From: Paenibacillus phyllosphaerae
GTDB lineage: Bacteria; Bacillota; Bacilli; Paenibacillales; Paenibacillaceae
Direction: 5' to 3'
NCBI RefSeq assembly: GCF_014192105.1
Contig: NZ_JACHXK010000008.1
Span: 62,001-126,000, forward strand
DNA: 64,000 nucleotides
Part shown: positions 8,583 to 15,706 of the stretch, in pieces
Layout of the letters: the number at the start of each line of letters is the position of its first letter
Position numbering within the stretch: the first letter of the stretch is position 1
Position numbers and translations under genes: made by a program
The notes under the pieces: generated by a model
What the model was told of the DNA's origin: nothing
What the model saw: only the letters and a program-made list of their open reading frames with translations
Databases searched by the model: none

Positions 8583-9929
8583 ATGGAGTGGATGAAGGAC
8601 GTACTGGAAGTGTTTGGTGAGGAACGGTTGGTAACGAATCCCGCGCAGATCGACAAGTTATCGAAGGATTACTATTGGTATTCCCCTGTACTTGCGCCGC
8701 TCTTGAAGGATAAAAGCGCGGATGCGGTAATCGTGCCGCAAACGGTCGAAGAAGCGACCGAAGTATTGGACTTCGCTTACCAACGCAGCATTCCGGTTAC
8801 GACCCGGGGCGCAGGTACCGGCAATTATGGGCAGGCGATTCCGCTATCGGGGGGTATCGTCCTGGATTTGAGCAAGTTGGACCAAGTGTTGGAGATTACG
8901 GACGCTTATGCGCGCGTGCAGGCTGGCGTTCGGCTCGGCGCGCTGGAGAAACGGCTGCGCGAGCAGGGGAAGGAGCTGCGCATCTATCCAAGCACGTTCA
9001 TGAAAGCGACGGTTGGCGGCTTCGTATGCGGGGGCTCAGGGGGAATCGGGTCCATTACTTGGGGTAATCTGTGGGACGGCAATGTGCTGGAAGCGGTCGT
9101 CCTTACCGCTGAAGAGACGCCGCGCAGACTGATTGTCCAAGGCGAAGAGCTGCAGGCGTATATCCATAATTACGGTACGACCGGGATTATCGCCGAGCTC
9201 GTCATTCCGATCGCCGACAAGGTGGAGTGGGTGCAGACGGTCGCGCAGTTCGACGATTTCGAATCCGCGTGCCTGTTCGCTCACGATGTCGCGGTCGACG
9301 ATTCGATTCGCAAGCGGCTCGTATCTCCGATGGAGTGGCCGATTCCGTCCTATTTCAAGCCGATTGCCGCCAAGCTCGAGGATGGAGCCAGCGTCTGTAT
9401 GCTGGAAATCGCTCAAGGCTGCGAAGAATCGATTGCTTCCCACGCGAGCGTTCACGGCGGTCGCATCGGCTATACCATTCCGCCCGAGCAATACCGGAAG
9501 GTGATGAATCTGTCCGACTTTACGTGGAATCATACGACGCTATGGGCGCTGAAGACCGACCCGTCTCTGACCTATTTGCAAGCTGGCTTCAAGTTGGATC
9601 GTCTGATGGAGCAAGTCCGATTGATCAAGAATAAATTCGGCCACGAGGTGCTCATGCATCTGGAACTCATCCGTTCCGCAGGCAGCATCGTCCCTGCCTC
9701 GCTGCCGATCGTTCGCTATACGACGCATGAACGACTCTACGAGATTATTGCCTACTTCCGCTCGATCGGCGTCGGCATCAACGATCCCCACACGTGGGTG
9801 TTGGAACAGGGCGGACGCGGAGAATGGGACGTCATGCATCAAGCGAAGAGGGCGAATGATCCTCGCGGGCTGCTTAATCCCGGCAAACTCTTGACGCCGG
9901 TAGAAAGTTTGACCAATCAGGAGGGATAA
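8583..9929 (+). CDS. FAD-linked oxidase, GlcD / PCMH type
   Basis: A 448-residue flavoprotein of the FAD_binding_4 (PCMH) family. The N-terminal FAD domain shows the signature TTRGAGTGNYGQAIPLSGG followed by IVLDLSKLDQVLEI, then VGGFVCGGSGGIGSITWG and YGTTGIIAELVIPI. The C-terminal part ends with the family hallmark DPRGLLNPGKLL. Such enzymes oxidise 2-hydroxy acids, alcohols or amines; the substrate cannot be read from sequence. It is cytoplasmic, with no signal peptide or Fe-S motif, and is one polypeptide rather than a GlcDEF complex. GGAGGAG stands before ATG 8583. The permease start lies three bases after its stop. An oxidative step on the imported compound is the inferred role. Confidence 0.88.
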   Translation: MEWMKDVLEVFGEERLVTNPAQIDKLSKDYYWYSPVLAPLLKDKSADAVIVPQTVEEATEVLDFAYQRSIPVTTRGAGTGNYGQAIPLSGGIVLDLSKLDQVLEITDAYARVQAGVRLGALEKRLREQGKELRIYPSTFMKATVGGFVCGGSGGIGSITWGNLWDGNVLEAVVLTAEETPRRLIVQGEELQAYIHNYGTTGIIAELVIPIADKVEWVQTVAQFDDFESACLFAHDVAVDDSIRKRLVSPMEWPIPSYFKPIAAKLEDGASVCMLEIAQGCEESIASHASVHGGRIGYTIPPEQYRKVMNLSDFTWNHTTLWALKTDPSLTYLQAGFKLDRLMEQVRLIKNKFGHEVLMHLELIRSAGSIVPASLPIVRYTTHERLYEIIAYFRSIGVGINDPHTWVLEQGGRGEWDVMHQAKRANDPRGLLNPGKLLTPVESLTNQEG

Positions 9930-9932
9930 GCG

Positions 9933-10796
9933 ATGCATGAAGAGCTGCTCACCGAGTCGAACGTACCGCTCCGAACATCCCCTGCAGGATCGGCAACCGC
10001 GTCGCGGCTGCGGAAGATGAATCGGCAATTCGGTCCGCCTGCCGCCGCTTTCGTCCTATTCATCGGGGGGTGGGAGGTTGTCTGCCGCCTGCTCGGCACG
10101 AAGCCATATCTGCTGCCGAAGCCGTCGGATATCGTCCTGGCTGCGACGGAGAATGCCGCGAATCTGTGGGTATCGGTCTACACGACGATCGTGGAAGCGG
10201 TGCTCGGCATTATTCTAAGCATCATCTTAGGCGTCGGGTTCGCCATTCTGCTTGCCAGTTCGAAGTTCATTGAACGAAGCGTATATCCTTACGCCATCAT
10301 CATGCAGACCATCCCGATCGTAGCCATTGCCCCGATTATCGTCATCTGGTTCGGCGCAGGCATGAATGCGATCGTCATCATCGCGTTCCTGATCGGATTC
10401 TTCCCGATGCTCTCCAACACGCTTATTGGTCTTGATTCAACGGAGCACAACATGAAAAACCTCTTCTACCTGTACAATGCCTCTCCTATGCAGACGATGT
10501 TCCGTTTACGTATTCCGGCCGCGCTTCCTTACATCGTGGCAGGTCTCAAAATTTCGTGTACGCTCGCCGTCATCGGCGCGATCGTCGGCGAATACATCGC
10601 GGGCATCGGCGGCGGCAAAGGCGGTCTCGGTTATGCGATTACCGTTGCTGCTTCGCGTCTTCAGACACCCTATCTTTTCGCGTGCGGCTTATCCGCTTCG
10701 CTGCTGGGCATTGCCTTCTTCCTGCTGGTGAATGCCTTCTCCAAGTGGATGCTCAGTTCCTGGCACGAATCCGAGATGAAATCGTCCGAAGGCTAA
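9933..10796 (+). CDS. ABC transporter permease, NitT/TauT family
   Basis: The 287-residue integral membrane protein has about six hydrophobic segments after a ~35-residue cytoplasmic start. It carries the EAA-type loop (LYNASPMQTMFRLRIPAALPYIVAGLK) that contacts the ATPase and the family phrase AVIGAIVGEYIAG. It pairs with the ATPase at 7769 and the binding protein at 12259 to make a full SsuABC/ThiXYZ-like importer. It follows the FAD oxidase by three bases, so they are co-translated. The closest characterised systems import sulfonates, nitrate, riboflavin precursors or thiamin pyrimidines, which fits uptake of a small polar ring compound. Confidence 0.92.
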   Translation: MHEELLTESNVPLRTSPAGSATASRLRKMNRQFGPPAAAFVLFIGGWEVVCRLLGTKPYLLPKPSDIVLAATENAANLWVSVYTTIVEAVLGIILSIILGVGFAILLASSKFIERSVYPYAIIMQTIPIVAIAPIIVIWFGAGMNAIVIIAFLIGFFPMLSNTLIGLDSTEHNMKNLFYLYNASPMQTMFRLRIPAALPYIVAGLKISCTLAVIGAIVGEYIAGIGGGKGGLGYAITVAASRLQTPYLFACGLSASLLGIAFFLLVNAFSKWMLSSWHESEMKSSEG

Positions 10797-10831
10797 CGTT
10801 AGTCCGTCAATGAAAGGAGCGTGGATGACCG

Positions 10832-12184
10832 ATGATGATCGATGGGATAGAAGCCATCAACGTGAGGCTGCCGCTGCTTGACGATAAGGGGTTCTACACG
10901 GTTACGATTCGCGATGGTAAGTTCACGGCGGTCGAACGCCAGGAAAACTTCATTGTTTCACCGGTCCATAAGCCGATCGGACAGCTTGGGTTCGAGGAGC
11001 TCAAGACGGCGGCATGGCTCGACATGGAAGGCAAGGCGATGCTGCCCGGATTCGTCGACGCTCACATGCACTTGGACAAAGCGTATTCGCTGCCTTGGGT
11101 CCGCAACCGAACCGGCACGCTTCTCGAAGCGATCGTGAACTACCGCTCCGTCGCGCCATCGTTCACGAAGGAGGTCATTCGCGAACGGATCGTAAAAGCA
11201 TCGCTGCGCGCAGCTTCATACGGATCGGCTGTATTGCGCAGCCATCTCGATGTCCCCGTGCATCTAGGCCGCGATATCGCGATGCGAACGATCGAGGCGG
11301 CGCTTGAAGCGAGGGAGATCGTGAATGGAGCATTAGATATTCAATACTTCCCGATCTTCTACTTCGACCAAGCGAAGGAGCGGGAATGGACCGATTTTGC
11401 TGCTGAGGCGCTGCGCATTGGCATCGACGGCGTCGGAGGGGCGCCGCATTTGTCGCCGGATCCCCAAGCGAGCTTGGCATGGGCGTTCAAGCTTGCGACG
11501 GCGTTCGATAAGCCGGTCGATCTGCACACGGACGAATCCGACGATCCTTCGGTCAAAACCATCGAAGTCTATTGCGAGCACGCGGAACGGTTCGGATACG
11601 CAGGCCGTGCGACGGCAGGGCATCTATGCTCCTTATCGGCGATGGAGCAAGATGAAGCGGAGCGTCTGATAGCGCGGATGGCGGAATGCGGAATAGCTGC
11701 GGTTACGCTGCCGGCCGTGAACCTGTATTTGCAAGGAAGGGGGGACCGGGGCAATGTCCGCCGCGGCGTCACGCGTGTCCGCGAGTTGCTGGAGGCCGGC
11801 GTCCTGGTTGCGGCGGCTTCGGATAATATTCAAGATCCTTTCCATCCTTTCGGTCGAGGCGATATGCTGCAGAACGGGCTGATGACCGCCTATGCCGCCC
11901 ATATGGCACGGGAAGAAGATATTGGCACGGTGCTGCGAATGTTGACTTCGATTCCTGCTGCAATCACGGGGGTTGCCGACTACGGCATTGCGCCTGGGAA
12001 CCCTGCAAGGTTCGTCGTTCTAGACGCCGTTTCCGCAGAGGAACTGCTGCAGGAGCTGCCTGCGGGGCGATGGGTGTACAACAAGGCGAAATGGACGTTC
12101 GCGTCCCGATTCAGCCGATCCGGATTCGAAGCGGCCATGCCTGAAGAAGCTGCTTCGCCACCACGCGCTGTTCCAACGGATTGA
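10832..12184 (+). CDS. Cytosine deaminase-like amidohydrolase (intact metal site)
   Basis: A 450-residue amidohydrolase of the CodA/AtzF-like branch. The mononuclear metal site looks complete: H78 and H80 (DAHMHLDKAY), H232 with the catalytic E235 (LHTDESDD), H264 (TAGHLCSLS) and D331 (AASDNIQDP). Such enzymes remove amino groups from, or hydrolyse ring amides of, pyrimidines, triazines and related heterocycles. No signal peptide is seen. AAAGGAG lies about 14 bases before ATG 10832; the next codon is also ATG and could be the start. It is the first of two such enzymes in this operon, which suggests either two successive hydrolytic steps or subunit divergence. Confidence 0.85.
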   Translation: MMIDGIEAINVRLPLLDDKGFYTVTIRDGKFTAVERQENFIVSPVHKPIGQLGFEELKTAAWLDMEGKAMLPGFVDAHMHLDKAYSLPWVRNRTGTLLEAIVNYRSVAPSFTKEVIRERIVKASLRAASYGSAVLRSHLDVPVHLGRDIAMRTIEAALEAREIVNGALDIQYFPIFYFDQAKEREWTDFAAEALRIGIDGVGGAPHLSPDPQASLAWAFKLATAFDKPVDLHTDESDDPSVKTIEVYCEHAERFGYAGRATAGHLCSLSAMEQDEAERLIARMAECGIAAVTLPAVNLYLQGRGDRGNVRRGVTRVRELLEAGVLVAAASDNIQDPFHPFGRGDMLQNGLMTAYAAHMAREEDIGTVLRMLTSIPAAITGVADYGIAPGNPARFVVLDAVSAEELLQELPAGRWVYNKAKWTFASRFSRSGFEAAMPEEAASPPRAVPTD

Positions 12185-12258
12185 TCTTCCTGAGGCTGCG
12201 CAGCGGGAAGTAGATCATAGATAAACAAGATTTCGCGGGATAAAGGGAGGAAGAGAAC

Positions 12259-13329
12259 ATGCTACATACGGGTCAAGCAGGAGCTTTTAGAAGAACAGGT
12301 GGTTTTACCGCCATGTTAGCGTTGGCGATCAGTCTGGCAGCTTGCGGTAACGGAGGCAATGCCAATACGACGGCTGACACTGGCAATAATGCGCAAACCA
12401 CAGGCAATGCGCCCGCCGCAGCGTCGTCGTCCGAGCCGAAGGAACTTACGAAGGTTACGCAAGTGACCAACTGGTTCGCGGAACCCGAGCACGGCGGTCA
12501 GTACGCGGCGCTTGCCAAAGGGTTCTACGAAGAAGCCGGCCTTGATATGACGATCCAGTCCGGTGGTCCGGGCGTCTCTTCCACGCAGATCGTTGCAGGC
12601 GGCAAGGCGGAGTTCGGTATGGGGCAGGCCGACGAAATCCTGTTGGCGCGCAAGAACGGGATCCCGCTCGTGGCAATCGCGGCGACTTTCCAGAAGAATC
12701 CGCAGGGCATCATGTTCCACAAGGGAAGATTCAAAGATATTTCCGAGCTCAATGGCAATAAAGTCTATGTCGGCAGCGGCGTCGTCTATTGGGAATACCT
12801 CAAGAAAGCGTATAAGTTAGACGGCGTGACGGAACTCAAATATACCGGTTCGCTCGCGAATTTCGTCGCCGACCCGGATGCCGCGACCCAGATCTATGTG
12901 ACGAGCGAACCGTTCTCCATGCAGCAGGAAGGCGTGGAGGTCGAGTATTTCCTTAATTACGACCTTGGATATAAGCAATACGGCAATATCCTCTACACGA
13001 CGGAGGATTATATGAAGGAACATCCCGACGTCGTGAAGGCGTACGTGCAAGCTTCGATTAAAGGCTGGGATTATTACAAGGACAATTCGGAAGAAATTAA
13101 CAAAGTCATGCAGGAGAAGAATCCGGACCTGAAACTCGAAGCGATGGCATACGGGACGAAGGCGCAAGAGCAACTCGTGTACGGCGGCGACGCGGAGACG
13201 CATGGCGTCGGTTATATGAGTGAAGAGATCTGGTCGGGGCTGCAGCAGCAAATGATCGATATCGGAATGCTCGAGGAAGCCGAACCGCTGGAGAAGGTCT
13301 TCACGAATGAATTCCTGCCGGCCCAATAA
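12259..13329 (+). CDS. ABC substrate-binding lipoprotein, NMT1/THI5-like
   Basis: The 356-residue protein starts with a lipoprotein signal (lipobox LAAC, modified Cys at residue 29) and a short Asn/Thr/Ala-rich tether. The mature part is an NMT1/THI5-like fold: VTNWFAEPEHGGQYAALAKGFYEEAGLD, then GGKAEFGMGQADEILLARKNGIPLVAIAA. This group includes ThiY (formylaminopyrimidine), SsuA and RibY. It is anchored on the outer face of the membrane and delivers the substrate to the permease at 9933. AAAGGGAGGAAG precedes the ATG. This gene best defines the substrate of the whole cluster; its similarity class favours a pyrimidine-sized heterocycle, though that is inference. Confidence 0.9.
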   Translation: MLHTGQAGAFRRTGGFTAMLALAISLAACGNGGNANTTADTGNNAQTTGNAPAAASSSEPKELTKVTQVTNWFAEPEHGGQYAALAKGFYEEAGLDMTIQSGGPGVSSTQIVAGGKAEFGMGQADEILLARKNGIPLVAIAATFQKNPQGIMFHKGRFKDISELNGNKVYVGSGVVYWEYLKKAYKLDGVTELKYTGSLANFVADPDAATQIYVTSEPFSMQQEGVEVEYFLNYDLGYKQYGNILYTTEDYMKEHPDVVKAYVQASIKGWDYYKDNSEEINKVMQEKNPDLKLEAMAYGTKAQEQLVYGGDAETHGVGYMSEEIWSGLQQQMIDIGMLEEAEPLEKVFTNEFLPAQ

Positions 13330-13345
13330 ACGTTCCGGAGGGGGG

Positions 13346-14047
13346 ATGGATGTGGCTAATCTATTAGTCATCTACTTCAGCGCGTATGGGCATATCTACC
13401 GGATGGCTGAAGCAGCCGCCCGTGAGGCTGAGCGGGAAGGGCATGTTGTCAAGCTAGCCCGTATTCCGGAGTTTCGTTCGCCGGACAATGTGACGGCATT
13501 GCTGGATCATCCCGATCGTCTCCAGGGCAAAGCGGATAGCGCGATATCCGGCACGTTCCGAGTCGGGGCCAGATGGGAGAAGTACGTGGCGGCGCAGGCT
13601 ATCCAGCGGCATGTGCCGGAAGCCGTAACGGATGACTTGCGATGGGCGGACGGCATCGTCTGGGGGTTCCCGACCTATTACGGCTCGATGCCTGCTCAAG
13701 TCAAATCGTTCCTCGACCTGTCCGGCAGTCTATGCGCAAGCGGGGCGTTGGAAGGGAAGCCGACCGGCATCATGACCAGCGCCGGCTCCATTCATACCGG
13801 ACATGAAGCGACGCTGTTGACTTCAATCGTCCCGCTGCTGCATTTCGGGATGGTCTATGTCGGACTGCCGTATTCGCAGAATCCGGAATATTTGACGGCT
13901 GACGCGATCGGCGGTTCTCCGTATGGCCCGTCCACGTTAGCCGGTCCCGACAGCAGCCGCTCGCCTGACGAGCGGGAGCTGAGAATGGCAGGTAGGCTTG
14001 CCGCTCGGGTGGCACGATTCGCGGAAGCGAGCAAAGGCATACAATGA
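13346..14047 (+). CDS. WrbA-like flavodoxin / NAD(P)H-dependent FMN oxidoreductase
   Basis: A flavodoxin-fold protein of about 233 residues. The FMN phosphate loop is visible at the start (LLVIYFSAYGHIYRMAEA), followed by the WrbA-type WADGIVWGFPTYYGSMPAQVKSF and the glycine/proline-rich PYGPSTLAGPDSSRSPDERE that closes over the flavin in WrbA proteins. It probably reduces a quinone-like intermediate or supplies reduced flavin to another step of the pathway. ATG 13346 sits very close to GGAGGGG; GTG 13352, two codons on, has better spacing and may be the true start. The stop abuts the ATG of the next gene. Confidence 0.85.
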   Translation: MDVANLLVIYFSAYGHIYRMAEAAAREAEREGHVVKLARIPEFRSPDNVTALLDHPDRLQGKADSAISGTFRVGARWEKYVAAQAIQRHVPEAVTDDLRWADGIVWGFPTYYGSMPAQVKSFLDLSGSLCASGALEGKPTGIMTSAGSIHTGHEATLLTSIVPLLHFGMVYVGLPYSQNPEYLTADAIGGSPYGPSTLAGPDSSRSPDERELRMAGRLAARVARFAEASKGIQ

Positions 14048-15349
14048 ATGGCGGTGATAAGGATGGCGGGATCGTGTGACTTCATTGTTCGCAATGTGAG
14101 ATTACCCGGCAGCAAGGGGAATACCGATGTCGGGATTAGCCAAGGTAAAATAGCGGCAATCGGCAGCATGCCGGATGCGGCTTCCGTAGAAATGCTTGAT
14201 GCACAGGGCAGGCTCTTGCTTCCACCGTTCGTCGAGCCCCATGTGCATCTGGATACGACGTTGACCGCGGGCGATCCATTATGGAATGAGAGCGGTACAT
14301 TGGGAGAGGGAATAGCGATCTGGTCCTCTCGCAAGAAGTCGCTGACGAGCGAAGATGTCCTCGCGCGGGCAGAGCGGACGCTGCGACTGTATATTGGATA
14401 CGGCGCGCTCCATCTCCGGGCGATGGTCGATATCGGCGATCCCCAGCTGACCGCGCTGCGTTCGGTGCTTGAATTGAAGGAACGGTATCGCGAGTTGATC
14501 GATATACAGGTCATCGCCTTCCCGCAAGACGGTATCGTCGCTTGTCCGGAGAACGCGACGCGAATGGAAGAAGCGCTGCGGATGGGAGCGGACGGCGTCT
14601 CGGCCGTGCCGCATCTGGAGCACACCCGGGAGGACGGCGTGCTTAGCTTGCGCCAAGCTTTCGGCCTGGCCGAACGCTATCATGCATTCGTCCATGTCTT
14701 CTGCGACGAGACGGACGACGAATCTTCGCGCTATCTTGAAGTTTGCGCCTCGCTTGCGTTGTCCACCGGGTTAACCTCGCGGGTTGCGGCCGCCCATGCC
14801 AATGCCGCCGCCTATTACGGGGAGCCTTATTTTCAAAAGCTACTCGGCCTAGTTCAACGGTCCGGGATGTCGGTCATTGCTTGCCCGCTGATCAACAGCG
14901 TCATGCAGGGCCGTTACGATGGTTATCCCAAAGGCCGCGGGATTACGCGCATACAAGATTTTCACAACGCCGGTGTCAATGTCGCCCTATCGCATGACGA
15001 TATCCGCACGCCGTTCTATCCCCTTGGCACGGGGAATCCGCTTGACGCGGCCCATATGGCGGCGCACTTGGCCCATATGTGCGGACGCTCCGAGCTCTCG
15101 GTATTAATCGGCATGTTGACGCGAGGCGGAGCGACGGCAATGAATTTGGGGGAGGCATACGGATTCGAAGACGGCAGGCCAAAGGTAGGCGCGCCGGCCT
15201 CGTTCCTGCTGTTCGATGCCGCCGATGCGAGCGAATTGATTCGTCTGCGCCCCGCCCCACGATACGTCTACCGCAACGGCCGCCTGGTCGCGCAGACGCC
15301 GCCGGCAGTGACGAGCCTCGCAGCGGGACAGATGATCGAGCATGCGTGA
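14048..15349 (+). CDS. CodA-like amidohydrolase with altered metal site
   Basis: The 433-residue protein aligns by eye with E. coli cytosine deaminase over its whole length with a constant offset of +4: H65/H67 (EPHVHLD) match H61/H63, Q160 (FPQDG) matches Q156, E221 matches E217, H250 matches H246 and D317 (SHDD) matches D313. The residue equivalent to metal ligand H214 is F218, in HVFCDETDD where CodA has VHCDEIDD. A histidine two residues earlier (H216) replaces the usual aspartate. The protein may bind metal differently, use another substrate, or act without the classic iron site. It is the last gene of the cluster, directly abutting the WrbA-like gene. A hairpin follows at 15384. Confidence 0.85.
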   Translation: MAVIRMAGSCDFIVRNVRLPGSKGNTDVGISQGKIAAIGSMPDAASVEMLDAQGRLLLPPFVEPHVHLDTTLTAGDPLWNESGTLGEGIAIWSSRKKSLTSEDVLARAERTLRLYIGYGALHLRAMVDIGDPQLTALRSVLELKERYRELIDIQVIAFPQDGIVACPENATRMEEALRMGADGVSAVPHLEHTREDGVLSLRQAFGLAERYHAFVHVFCDETDDESSRYLEVCASLALSTGLTSRVAAAHANAAAYYGEPYFQKLLGLVQRSGMSVIACPLINSVMQGRYDGYPKGRGITRIQDFHNAGVNVALSHDDIRTPFYPLGTGNPLDAAHMAAHLAHMCGRSELSVLIGMLTRGGATAMNLGEAYGFEDGRPKVGAPASFLLFDAADASELIRLRPAPRYVYRNGRLVAQTPPAVTSLAAGQMIEHA

Positions 15350-15706
15350 ATAAGAGTTGAAAAGAAGCGAGCCACTCAGGAAAGCAAAGACGTCTCTTGT
15401 CATCGTGGATGACGACGGGGCGTCTATTTGCGTTTTTGATTTTGAGAATAATGCATCAGGTGATGTTTCATTCTGATGGTAATTAACAGGCATTCGGTTT
15501 TGAAGCAACATTTTCACCGGCATGAACTCGAATAACGTTCGTAAGATGCGAAGCCAAGATTGGAGGAGGGAGAACAAATTCTTTATGTAAGAATACATGA
15601 CGCGAATCTCCGGCGAACTCTTGTGTAGTTTACTTTGATCAAGTATGATGTTAGAAAATCTACCCCGTGTATCGCGAGTTATCGGCGGAAAAAGGTGGGG
15701 ATCCCG
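15350..15706. other. Gene-free stretch between heterocycle cluster and AraC regulator
   Basis: This stretch of 357 bases holds the composite terminator hairpin at 15384-15431 and then about 270 relatively AT-rich bases without a convincing gene. It should contain the promoter of the AraC-family gene, but I could not place clear -35/-10 boxes. Confidence 0.5.
15384..15436 (+). terminator. Composite intrinsic terminator after heterocycle cluster
   Basis: An outer stem GCAAA-GACG (15384-15392) pairs with CGTC-TA-TTTGC (15421-15431) across a 2-base bulge. An inner perfect stem GTCATC/GATGAC (15399-15404 with 15408-15413) has a 3-base loop. GTTTTTGATTTTG follows. Confidence 0.65.
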
